Source: Eudromia elegans
Lineage: Eukaryota > Chordata > Aves > Tinamiformes > Tinamidae
Assembly: GCA_003342815.1 (NCBI GenBank)
Contig: PTEX01000024.1
Location: 632,402 to 696,401, forward strand
Length of the DNA: 64,000 bases
Direction of reading: 5' to 3'
The translations under genes and the position numbers were made by a program. The notes beneath the pieces are model-generated. The model searched no databases. It had not been told where the DNA came from and saw nothing but the letters and a program-made list of their open reading frames with translations. This document shows positions 38,680 through 50,200 of the stretch, piece after piece (position 1 is the stretch's first letter; each line of letters opens with the position of its first letter).

Positions 38680-41095
38680 CTGTTAAATAGACTGTGCATC
38701 TTCAGCTCCAGAATACTGTGCAGATCAGGGCTAAATCCATCAGCCCTGACTGCCTCAGGCAGATTTTGATTCTTGGTTTCATTTTGCTTTTGTCAGTTTA
38801 TTTCAATAAAAACATTTATACTTTTAAAAAACACAAATTTAAGAATTTTCCTGGGGAAATGTAGCTGACCTGCATGCCAGTGATCTGCATAAACACCAAA
38901 AGAAGTAGAGCAAAGGCAGGTTTTGTGCTTCTCTAAAACAACTTGCATGGGGCATTTCCGGACCGACTGTATATTGATATACAAGCTTACTGAGCCTTCC
39001 TGTTTAATGCAGAAGGGAACATGGGTGCATCACATGGTTGTAATCTCCTTATCCCCCAGCCTTATTCTGTTCCACTATTGCAATCTATTTCCTTCAGGGA
39101 GGACACCAATAAAAGACACACTGACACCTCAGTTTGCAATTGACATCCTAGATTTCCAGATAGATATTAAGCTCTCCTATAACACTACTGGGAGTCTTGA
39201 ATGGAAAAATGAACATTTCTTTGACCCCCAATGGGGCAGAAATTAATGAAAAAAGGACAATGCATATTTTTACCCAGTGAAATGGGGACCTTGACATGGA
39301 AGCATCTTTAAAATTGAGGAAAATCTACCATGTGCTAAGGCTCATGACAGTACCATGGAAACACTCCTTGCTGTATCGCAGCAGAGTGCTGCCTATCTTA
39401 GCAGTGCCTGCTAGGACTGCTTTACAAGGAAAATAGCTTTCATACCCAGCCTGTCCAATCAAATATTAAGTTAGGCTGCTGCTACAGACAACTGGGAAAT
39501 ATAAATAATAGGAAATATTTATTATGACTCTTTCAGCATCCTTAGTTATTAAGCTATTGTTTCAGCTGTGGCAATGTGCAATATGCATATTTTGATCCTC
39601 CAGTAACTTGCTGGAAATTAGGTTTCACAGTAGTGTTTGTATATTAGTCTGATCAAATGCTGCATTATCGTCTATACTTCTTGGTGGTATTCACTCACTA
39701 AGCTTCTTTTTATTAAGTTTCTTGTTGAAATATGATGTATTAAGTGAAGGCTCCCTGTAGTAAATCATGTAGGTCTCCTGGTAATATCACTGCATTACCC
39801 TGCTCTGAACGATCTTGTGGGCCTCATCAGCATAATATGAATTGCAATAGAGGATTTAATCTTCAGTCCTACACTTTTTTACACATATTTTTTCTCCCCA
39901 TAACTTTTCATTACCTAGTCTGAGCTAGAAGTTGAGTGACCACCAAATGAACAGGAGGAAAAAAACCTGTTCCAAGATGAATGAGCATAACAGCCTACAG
40001 GAATAATATCCCTTCCACTATGATAGAAAATACAGGAATGAAATGGAATTTCAATGCATACATATATCATTCCTACCTGCCTTACATACCTGATGACAGG
40101 GGAAGTAAAATGACCATTTTGCCACAGTGACATAAAAGAATAGTATGAAGACAGGTTCTTGCTACCTAACTTGTGCATCTCCATAAAACACTTGTCAGGA
40201 ACAGAGTTCTGTGTCCCAGTAGAAGAAAAACAGCAACTTAAGGAAGAATTGAGATTATACAAACAGCCCATTACACTAAAGCCTTTTGCTGCTTTACTTT
40301 CAACTACTGTTAGGTAGAAGGAAGATTTTTTCCCGGTCCATTTCTTGCTACGATTCTACAGGCCCATTGGCAGAGAGGGCACTCACATTCAAGCCCTAAA
40401 CGACATCTCTTGGGTTCTTCTCCTAAAGGCAGAGAAAACCAGAGAGATTTTGTGTGAAAACATTCACTTACTACACAGCCTAAAAGGAGGTCATTCTTAG
40501 AGTGTTTTTTACTCTCTTAAAGTAAGTTTCAAGGGAATGACTTGACCAAGTTCATTCAGAGCACTGAGTAAATAAGCTAAGAGACTGAATAGGGACAGCT
40601 TTCATCTTTAGCCTTAAATTCTGATAGTTTCTTACACCTGCCCTTTGTAATTAGCTGCAGGGAAACTTTGATTTTTTTCAACTGTAAAATGACAAAGACT
40701 GGTGCTTCTCTGAAACAGCACAAATTGTCTTAATTATGAACGTTCTTATCTGTTACCAACTTCCCTCACTGCAAAGTAGCTTGGATCAGATCAGACACTT
40801 AGAGTGCTTTAAAAAGGTTCCTAAATGCAAATTTATCCTGTGGATCTTCAGGCTCCCCAAGGCAACAGTAAGATCATTTTCCAAGTAAACAGTTAGCATT
40901 TCTTAAAAGGCCTAAACAGGTAGATCATACAAGAAGTCTCCATGGCTTTTAAGACCTGTCAGAGCCTATCACATCATTTTTAAAAATACAAAATATCTAT
41001 GTAAACAGCCCCAACAGTACCGAAAAATTACTAGTTTTAGACATTATATTTTATAAGGTTTTCTACATTTGTTTGTCTAAGCCTTTGCAAATTAG
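38680..41095. other. Unique non-coding DNA, AT-rich in the centre
   Basis: The part 39,480-39,860 is AT-rich and motif-dense, including the perfect palindrome AATATGCATATT at 39580-39591 and several AAATATTTATTA-like words. It reads like regulatory rather than coding sequence. No repeat family is recognised. Confidence 0.5.
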
Positions 41096-41135
41096 AAAAA
41101 TATATAGAAAATATATATATAAAAATATATAGAAA
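41096..41135. repeat. AT-rich direct repeat
   Basis: The 15-bp word AAAAATATATAGAAA occurs at 41096-41110 and 41121-41135 with an (AT)n run between, giving a period of 25 bp. It is a simple-sequence expansion. Confidence 0.8.
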
Positions 41136-41259
41136 TGGATCAAAAAAGTAGCTCCAGAAATCACCTTGACATGACATGCATGTACCCTGACAAAAAAGCA
41201 AATTCTAATCACTGCAGCCTCTCTGCTGTGGCTGCTTTGGAGAGCTTTGCTCTGGAAGC

Positions 41260-41400
41260 GAGTGCTACGAACCCAGAGCGCGGATCACGGCGGCAGCGAG
41301 CGGCGCTGGGCACCGAGGGCACCGCGCGGCCCCTGGGCCCTGCTCCCTCCAGCGCCCCCGTGGCTACTGCCCGCAGCAGCTTCTCCGCCCTGGACTCTCC
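41260..41400. promoter_or_regulatory. Short CpG-dense islet
   Basis: About 16 CpG fall in about 140 bp (GAGCGCGGATCACGGCGGCAG, GGGCACCGCGCGGCC). It stands out sharply from AT-rich flanks, with a pure AT repeat only 130 bp to the left. It could be a small unmethylated regulatory element. No gene start is evident. Confidence 0.3.
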
Positions 41401-43799
41401 AGGGCCCCTGCCTTCAAGGTGGCTCCATTTCCACACTGTCCGGGTTTCCAAAGTCAGCGATCTTCATCTCTGCACTGTGGGATCCTACCTCCTGGCGAAC
41501 CTGTCCTCATGAGACAGTGCTCAACTGTTTAGCAAGGAGAATGAATTCCTTTATTCCTGCATTACTGTGACTTCTATGACTCAACATTCACATTCTTTGA
41601 ACTAAGATTGCTCTCTATTAGCCTAAGCAATTAAGTAATTTAAAATCTTTTACTTTAAGTAATCAATTCCTGATAGCATTATAAACCGTCATTGAATTGC
41701 CACCCCTCCCCTATCCAGTATCCTTCTCAGTACCATTACGAAAATGAATCTGAGAAATGCAAGGACGTGGTTATCAATCAGTAGCAAGTCCCGCTCAGGT
41801 CCTGCAGCTAAGTCCAGGCCTTGTTCTCACTCGCATGCAAATTTGTTTGTCCTGTTATAAAAGGAGTTTAAACCATTGCCGCAGAGATCCCCTCGTGTCC
41901 CAGGAGGGGGATCTGGATGGACCTCTCTGCAGCCCACGAGAGTCTCTCACCAGTGTCCTCCCTCCCAGTGTACCAGCCAGTCACGAGCACGTGGTCAGCA
42001 TGGCAGTGGCCTCTGCAGAGCCATGCAGCTGCACGGCATCTGCTGCAGCCTCCTCCTTGCACCATCAGCAACAGGGATTCCTGCTTGGACACACTATCAG
42101 CTCAAATTCAAGTTTCTTCCACCAAGAACACACTCCGATCAGTAAAATCAACCGCTACTTCATTTGGTTTAAAGAGTGCTGGTCCTACTTTTGGCAGGGA
42201 TGAATGTAGTCCAACAACTCAAAATCCTAAGGCCAATTATAACTTCAAAATACGTAACCCTGAACATACATTTCATTTGATGAAGTTGCCATGCTCGGTT
42301 AAGTGGAAATATGCAACGCACATCCTGACATAGAAGACTTGCTCATTACCTGTGTGCTGCAGAAAGGAAGAAAACACGGGAAAAAATTGTAGGTTTTCAG
42401 GGAAGTGGCAGAAATGTTATTTATCAGCCCCTGGCCTGGGTGACTTGGCAGCAGCAATTGGAGACTGCTGAGCAGACACTGCCTGGTACCCATTCACTGT
42501 GAGGACTTGCAAAGCATGACTGAAAAATGGCACCGAGAACATCCGAGTGTCTGCAGCAGCTCAAGGAGTGGATCAGTTCAGTTAAACTGAGCTACAAAAG
42601 CATAAACCTGTTGAAATACAATAGGAGAGACAGCAGAGGGGAAGCAGAGGCGAATGAGCAATTTCACTGGCTGCTTCCTCTGGAAATAGAGGAGTGCAAA
42701 GAGTATGGGAGCAAAGCAGGATAAGCTACTTGGCAGGGTAGCAGTGGAAACCAACCGGTGCAAACAAGAGATGAGAAAGACAGGAGCTGTTCAGCATCAC
42801 TCAGCAGTGCCCAGTGCCTGCAGGATCCAGCCCTTCATTTCCAGCTGTTAAAAGCTCTGCTCCTTTGCCTTGGCTCCCTAGGCTCATCCATGACTCCCAT
42901 GACAAGACGTACTCACAGGAGAAAGTATGACAGCATCACCCAAGGCCACCCTAGATCTGTGGACAGGGCACAGAGAGGCAATGGAAACTACTGAAACCTG
43001 ATGTCAGCCTGAAAGCCAGGCTTGGAAAACCCAGGCTTAACCCCGGCCAAGGCATGACCGTCTCCCTAGCTAAGGGCACACAGGCGAGCAGCGGGTAGTT
43101 AGTGACGGGTTCGTTCACTTCACTCCTCTGCCCAGGTAGTCAGGTCCAGTCCTCACCGGATCAACTAGATCCAGCTGCTGGCCCGCATCTCAAGTGGGAA
43201 CCTCCTGCATCAGGTACCAGCAGTGTCTCAGCCTGGCTCGGAAAAGCCACAAGCAAAAAGAGCCAACGTGATTTACAGATCTTGCACTGACAGCAGGTTC
43301 AAAGCAGATGCAAATACTTCACTCTTCCACTTTGTGTTCTTAAAGAATCATTCCACTGTCTGAGCAATTGCTAACTAGAATAATAAACCCACCATTAACA
43401 GGGTAAAAAAAAAACAACTTACAGCCTAATAAATTTAATCCTTTCTTATTTAAATGGAAAGAATTGGCAGATTGAAAAATGCTTCTGACAATTCAGATCA
43501 GCAGAACGTTTGCTTTAAAATTTTTTTCCTTTGATAGCAAACATAAGTGATATGTGAGATACCATAAATTGAAAAGATCAAACGGCATTAAGCAGCACAC
43601 TCAAAACGACAACATCAAGAAGAGCAGGATATGCCATCCCATCAACAAGGACATTCTTCAGATTGTACAGCCGTGCTAGTACTAGATTGTATTCAAGTTT
43701 GTCACCAAGCATGAACTGATCTGCATGATTAGATACCTAATTTAGGCATCAAAAATCCACAACTTCAGTAAAATCAGCACATAAAAGAAAAGAGAGCCT

Positions 43800-44160
43800 T
43801 AAAGATCAAGCCAGTGATTGGGGCCATGGATGCGCAGTATATTGCAGCGCACCACGGAGATGGTTATCTGCAGCCCTCATTAAATGAGCTCAATAGCCTT
43901 CCAAGCTTAATTGGCATATTTTGATAAATGCTTACGCTCTTTGTTAGAGCAGCAATTACTTGAAATGTCAGCTCCTCCCGCTGCGTTACTGCAAGCAGGC
44001 CTAAATAATAGAGGAATTGGCCTTAAAAACACAGGTTTTCTTTAGAATTGTTACAGATAAGAGCACTTGTTCATTGCCAGGGCTTTTGACTCCATTTGAT
44101 TATTACATATTATTGCTATTAAACCTGAAACTTCATATCCTATTGGTAACAGTACCTGAC
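43800..44160. other. Possible conserved non-coding block
   Basis: Dense homeodomain-like and AT-rich words occur (CATTAAATGAGC, GCTTAATTGGCATATTTTG, AGCAATTACTTG, TTTGATTATTACATATTATTGC), with no repeats and few stretches open in any frame. The centre, 43,880-44,110, looks most like the ancient enhancers that flank developmental genes. Conservation cannot be seen from this sequence alone. Confidence 0.25.
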
Positions 44161-44737
44161 AGCTTTATTGCTTATTAAAATAGATATCATTGTTGTGCCT
44201 CACAATAATTCTCAGTATTTACTTAGTTCCTCCTTCCCTGGTAATGCTGCACGACAGGAGTTGGTCAGCACTCTCTTCTTGGCCCCATTCCTTCACTGCC
44301 CAGCTCTGAGCAAGTTCCTTAGCCTCTCAGCACTCACCGGGTCCATCAGACACACATTTACCTTTATCCCCAGGCATTCCCAGGGTTCTTCCAGAATACT
44401 GATGGGAGTAGCTATTTAGATGTAAATCCCTACCACTTGCTCACGCACAAAGTCTGCCACGATGACTAAGAATGTCCTAAAGAACTGAAATTACACAACA
44501 AACTGCTGCAGCTGAGTTACTTCATCCAGTCTCCAGGCCCTCTCCAACCTTATTTCCTGAGACCTGCCCTGCTGGCTCTAGCCACAGGTACAACTGGCCA
44601 GACACTGTATTTTCTGTAGCACACAGGACACCTGAGAAGGTTAACGAGAGCTCTCTAGCTCCAGGTCCCTGTGTTGGAGGGGCTGCTGGGTTTGGATGCA
44701 CCACGCAGGATGTATAGATTAACATGCAGTAAGGACA

Positions 44738-44832
44738 GCGCAGCAGAACGGCGCAGAGCCCGGCCAGGCCCACCAGCCTGTTCCTCCGCCGTCCTCGCTC
44801 CGCTCCCACGGGAATCGGTCGGGAATCGGGAA
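44738..44832. promoter_or_regulatory. Short CpG-dense islet with 11-bp tandem
   Basis: About 11 CpG occur in about 95 bp, ending in a tandem CGGGAATCGGT / CGGGAATCGGG (44809-44819, 44820-44830). The density is local. The islet may be a small regulatory element or simply a GC-rich patch. Confidence 0.25.
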
Positions 44833-47050
44833 AGGGATGGGAAAATTCAAAGTGCCTCATGTATATCAACTGTGAAGTTAGTATTAAGAAACACACATGC
44901 TTGTAGTATCAATTTAGGCCTAAACCACACTATTTAGAGCCTTGTCTCACATTAAACCCCCCCACACCTTTTATAAGGCGCAACAAAGCCAGAAGCAGAA
45001 GTTTCAGTGCTCCCGAATTTAAATAGCACACACAATTCACACAACATTGCTCTTCTGGTATTACTTCCCATATCAGTATGGATAAACAGGACTTCTGTCA
45101 CTCAACCTGATATAAAAACTCAAAGCAACTTTAATGACTGCAGCCAGCTTAAATCAAAGCATCTTAGAAAATAACTGAACAAAATCCTCCTTGTCCACGC
45201 CACTGACTTGCACTGCGAATTAGTATGTCTGGTGACACAGGCACATAAAAATGTAAAGTTCAAAATCTTAATACTCTAGCCAGTCGGTAATTGCAGATAC
45301 AAATATGCTGCAGGACCCAACGATACACTAACATCTGTAACTCAGGTAGTGCTCCGTCCTCTGGCCTGCGTGTATCCTGTGCGGGACGGACACAGAGCAG
45401 CTCCCGTGGGAAAGGGCTCCCCTCCCTCCGGCAGTGGGAACAGCAGCAGCAGGGGCCCAGCTCACTATTGCACGTGGTGCAAGGCTGGAGTGAGGCACAG
45501 CGTGGATGTGAACGCAGTATGTGAGTGAAATCAACCCCAAATCATGAGAACTGTCCTTTCTGAGCATAAAAGATTTAGAAATGTTGCCTTTTAAACTTCC
45601 ATTTTATTAACCTTTATCAGCTGCTGAGAAACCAGCACACAAGGCGATTTTTTTGAACTCTGCTGTCAGCAGCTAAAGGGTAATGCTTGTAGTGACTGCT
45701 GTTTTGCAGTATTGTAATTCCTCTACCCAAAAGGTCTTTTATTAGATTTATTCTCAAAGGACTGCCAAGTGGCGCTGGGGAAAGATGAACAAGCTCTAAT
45801 GGTTACATCACAAGATGGTGTCAGAAAATCAGGTACTAAAACTGCTTCAGCCCCGTCTCCAGAAATTTGATTAGAGTCAGAAAATTGTTTCAGCTGAGGG
45901 GGCTACATTTTTAGTTACGATCAGGGGGCCAGATCCTCTAAACTACCCCTCCATGCAAGCTCAGTCAGACGTGTTTCTGGGCTGAGCCTCAGTCTTCTGT
46001 GTTGATTTCAAAGATCTGAGTTTACTTCAACTGAGAATTTATTTTAAGATCAAGCATTCTTTATTAGCATTAGCATCCTTCAATGTGGATGCAGATCCTA
46101 ATTTAGCTTCAAGCTTGTTTCTCGCAATTGATTCTGCTGCTTAAAGCCACTTGTCTTTTTCTCCTTATGAAATATCCCAAGTGTTATATTCATACAACAC
46201 ACAGAGGGCAGAAGAGACAGTTGGTTTGATTAGTTAGCCAAGACAAATTTAACAGTTGAGCTCTTTGAGTTTTCCCTATGGCTTCAGAGCTCTTAACTCT
46301 GTTTCTAGCACCATTATCTACCTATGGAAGTGAATGCAGCACCAGCTTCAGCAGGTTCTCTACAGCCCTACCCTGCAGCCCCCTTACTTGCTACTGCTAT
46401 AAAATACAGCTCAGCAGGACTGACCATCTTTCACCTTGTGCTGACCAAAACAGTCTTTGGTAGATGCTTGAATTCTCTGCCAACCCTGTGAACCCTTCCA
46501 ATAATAGTAAATTTAAGAGGCTAGAGAACTGTTATAAATACTTCCTAAACTCATAAATTTACAGTTCCCAAGCTAATTTTCTATGAAATTATCCACACTT
46601 ACAGTTTAACATCTGTAGACCTTTCCAGGACTACAAACTTTTAGTAAGAAAGACAGTCACAGATCAAACTCAATTCCTTAGGTTAATAAGAATAGAGAGA
46701 AGTTATGAACAACTTGATGTCCTACAAGAGCAGGTACACTCAAGCCATTTCCTCAGTGAAAGTTCCTTTTGAGACTTAGAGAAATCAAGAGAAAGTGTTG
46801 CATCCAAAGTGGGCTTTGGGTCTGTCTGATCCAGAACGTTTGCTTCGATATCCTCAGGTATTTTATAAGAAACATGATTGGTGGTTTTATTGTTACTGTG
46901 GCCTTGTTACATACCAGAACCTTGTGAGAAATCTTAATTTTAAGAGTATTCCCTTGAACTATTCCTATAAAACAAAGGAAGAAAAATGCAGCATTACCCT
47001 GACAAACGTGAAAGAACCAAAGCCAGACAGTCTGTTTAACTAGCATTTAC

Positions 47051-47286
47051 CTTGTAACCAGAGACTTTCCCTCATCCACAGAGATGTCCCCAGGGTGAGA
47101 TTTATTATCCGGGCTGAGAGGGAAGCCCCACGTCCCTGCACAGCCCTCCCAGGGGAAACACTTGGGAGAAAGTTACGATCAGCTGTGGCTAGAGCAGCTG
47201 CATGTGGCTGCAAACCACATAAATGCTGCTGAAGTGATTGCAACTTTTCCTGAAGCTCCGCTTTTCCAGCAAAGACATTCCAGCCC
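47051..47286 (-). other. Candidate exon with leucine-heptad stretch (hypothetical)
   Basis: Minus strand. A good acceptor (TCTGGTGTTGTGATGTTCCTTGCAG, with a branch-point-like TGCTGAC about 60 nt upstream) precedes base 47286, and the donor ACAAG|GTAAATGC follows base 47051. The 236 nt are open in one frame of about 78 codons. Near the start the peptide has AELQEKLQSLQQHLCGLQ, in which leucines are spaced 4-3-4-3, the pattern of a short coiled coil. The rest (SARIINLTLGTSLW) has no recognised domain. Intron phases would be 2 upstream and 1 downstream. No partner exon can be assigned, and it may be a pseudo-exon. Confidence 0.28.
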
Positions 47287-50200
47287 CTGCAAGGAACATC
47301 ACAACACCAGAGACCAGCTGGCACCCAAGAGCAGGGCCAGTGTCAGCACCCAGCCATGCTGATCACCAGGGAAGTCTCCTAATACACCCCTGTCTAGTCA
47401 CTGCCCCCATGAACAGCTAAAACGCCTTTGAGGAAGGGGGATGTTGCAGGGGAATTTGGTTCTGGGCACTTTTTTTTCCCCAAAAGGGAAATCTCACTTA
47501 AGTAAAACAGTGCAGTAAAGCTGCCCCATACCCTTTACTGAAGGTGAGAAAGGTTTCATAGCAAATAAACAACTAGAAAACAATTACAGGGCAATTGGGT
47601 CCAGTCTGTCAGAACTTAAATTACTTGAACAGTAGAGTTAGTTTAAAAGAGTGATAAACAATAGTTTTCTAACCAGAAAATATAACATGTTCTCCTTCAG
47701 GAAGTGTCCTGAGAACCTGTTGAGTTTTATGACAGCTTCAGTGGGGAAAGTCCAAATGCAATCTTGGCTCTTGTTTCATTTTATAAATGTCAAAACTCAT
47801 TGTTTCGAAAAGGTTAAAGTATTTTTCAGTTTAGTTTTACCAAAATGATTCATCTCATTTTGGCATTTGCACTATATACCAGTACACTAGAAATACTGCA
47901 TGAACATTATTGTTTTCTTGCAAAGTATTAATTATTTCTTATTTTAAACCTCTGATATTAGTATTTTGACACTATTTATAATCTCCATTTTGATAGTATT
48001 TGGAGCTTGAAAAATCTGAAATATGTATCAAATTGAACAGTTTCAGTTGAAGATATGGGGAAGAGTATTCCTCAGATATTTCAGATTGAACTTGACATGG
48101 TGGCTTTTCTGATAGTCTTTACCCTCTTTGCAATATTGCTTAAAGCCAAATATGCACACTGCATATATAGAACAAGGAGTCTCAGACTTAATTCACCAGA
48201 CGACAACAGAAATTACATCACAAGCACTTGCAGGATTTCCCTACCCCTTAATTCCCTGCACTTTTGCTCCAGATACCCTAGTTCTCAAAGCCCAGCAGAG
48301 TCCCAGACAAGATTTTTAAACCTAAATTGCCATTCATTGTGTAGAATACGCACAAGGAACACTGAGAGGAATATGGGTAACATGATGAGTAAGCTGTCAG
48401 AACAAAACATACAATTCATGTCTAGTATTTTCTCATTTCCAGCAAGAACTCCCCCACCCGGCTCCATTTTAGTCATTAGTTATTTGGCAGCAGTGCAGGG
48501 GAAGCTGGGGCTAAAGGAGAAGCTTTGCTCAAGTCCAAGGGGTCATGCTTTATGTGCACAAGACAACGGGAATATTGCTCTACAAAGAAAAAATCTTTGT
48601 GTGTAGGAAGAGGGAATAGAAGGCATCGATGTAAATAGTAAGCAGAAGGCACAAGAATCAATAACTGCTTTCCAACAGATCTGTCCCTATTGATACCTGG
48701 CATTTGTGACTATTTCCGTCACACATCTGCTTTTCCAATTTGTGTCCTTTTTCAGCCCAAGAATCTTGTTTGGGACAATTCCAAGTGGGACAGGGTATAT
48801 ACCAGGGCACTTTTCTTCATGAAGAAACCCATCACTACATATAGTTCCTCAAACCACTATCTACTCCTGTATCCTGGCTGACTATGTGCAGCGTCAGGTA
48901 CTTCATCAGCCTCTGTTCTCAACCTGGAAATGCCCAGCAAGCTGCAGAGGCACCCAAGAGGAGCTGCAAACATGTGCACGGTCAGCCCGACATGGGGAGC
49001 ATGCCTGGCATCCAGCACACGCACCAGGAGCCCTCCAACCCTCCCAGCCATCCACGGCCACCGCTCCCTCCACCAAACTCTTCCCCGTGCCCTGCAGAGA
49101 GGCCATAAGGCTGGACTTGTCATGTACCAGGATCAAGCCTGTTAACAAGTTCCTTTGCAAACTGCATTATACAACGAGGCAGACAGAGCCCCAAGCTGCT
49201 CACCAGCCAGAGCGCTCAGGTGAAGGACCTGTCACCGCAGAAGAGGTTGGTAGGATCGAGGATAACAGCTGGGCTTCCCTATCTCTGCTTTGAACTCAAG
49301 TACTTAAGGGGCAATTTGATTTAACTTCAATTGAAAACAACGTTCTTGAAAACGGAAGGATTTATGCTGATCTATTTTTGCACACTGTAATTAGATCCTC
49401 CTTCTATGAGCTTTCATTTCAATTTTCTTTCAAGTAGGAAAATTACAATTCATAAGCTTTGCTTTTATTTTAAGGGACAATGAAATAACAACTGCAAATG
49501 TAAAGAAAGGATAAAGTCACAAAGAACTACTAAGTGTTACATCAAAGCAGGTTTCCTGAGTACTTAGCCATTGCTTTAACTTGAATTGTAAAACTTAGAC
49601 AAATAGTGACAATTAGGAGAGCTTGTTACATGTTATGAGAGAAAACAAGTGACTCGAGTATCACAGCACTTTAATTAAATGGAAATTAAACTTCTGTCTA
49701 TTAAGTTGTAATGAAATTCACATTGACACAATGGGCAAGACTGCATGAAATATTTGCATCTACATTTCCAATTGAAAAAATTTATAGGCTTATCACAAGA
49801 GGGTAAACTCCCGTTCCAGCACATTAATTCTCTACAGTGAAATTCCAGGACTCTCACACCAAGCACTTGTCCATGTGAACCATGAAATGTTTACAAGTTG
49901 TCACCTAAATCCAAATCCCTCAAGGGCAGCTTTATTAACTGCTATGTCTTAATTTATATTTGTTGGTTTACTGCATTCAAATGCTACCAATTTTTGTAAC
50001 TGATACTTAACAGTACTTTTTGACAGGTGTTTCACGTTTATGAAAATCTTCCAGCATCTTCTGTTTTTACATAATCCACTTTCTCAGAATGACAGTAAGG
50101 GTATTAAGGTGCCAGTATAGCCTCATGTTAGTATTAGGTAGAATGCCTATTCACACAAATGGCTTCATAAATCAGGGTAACTAGCAGTCTTAACGGGAAG

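Larger units (their letters stand above)
41136..47050. other. Unique non-coding DNA with two CpG islets
   Basis: This holds the CpG islets at 41,260-41,400 and 44,738-44,832, a strong minus-strand acceptor-like tract (CCTTTCTGCAG, next base 42356) that leads only to a short frame of 27 codons, and AT-rich motif-dense blocks at 43,800-44,160 and 45,560-45,930. No gene is recognised. Confidence 0.5.

Noticed and set aside
42299-42390. Very strong minus-strand acceptor tract (TTCTTCCTTTCTGCAG) near 42357
   Set aside because: The following frame stops after 27 codons and no polyadenylation signal or donor makes an exon convincing.
44519-44565. CCAGTCTCCAGGCCCTCTCC resembling a CR1 3' region
   Set aside because: Only one short block matches, with no terminal octamer repeat or flanking CR1 landmarks.
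48055-48606. Longest open frame in the window (183 codons, plus)
   Set aside because: No recognisable domain, no splice or promoter context, and such a length is expected by chance in two strands of 64 kb.
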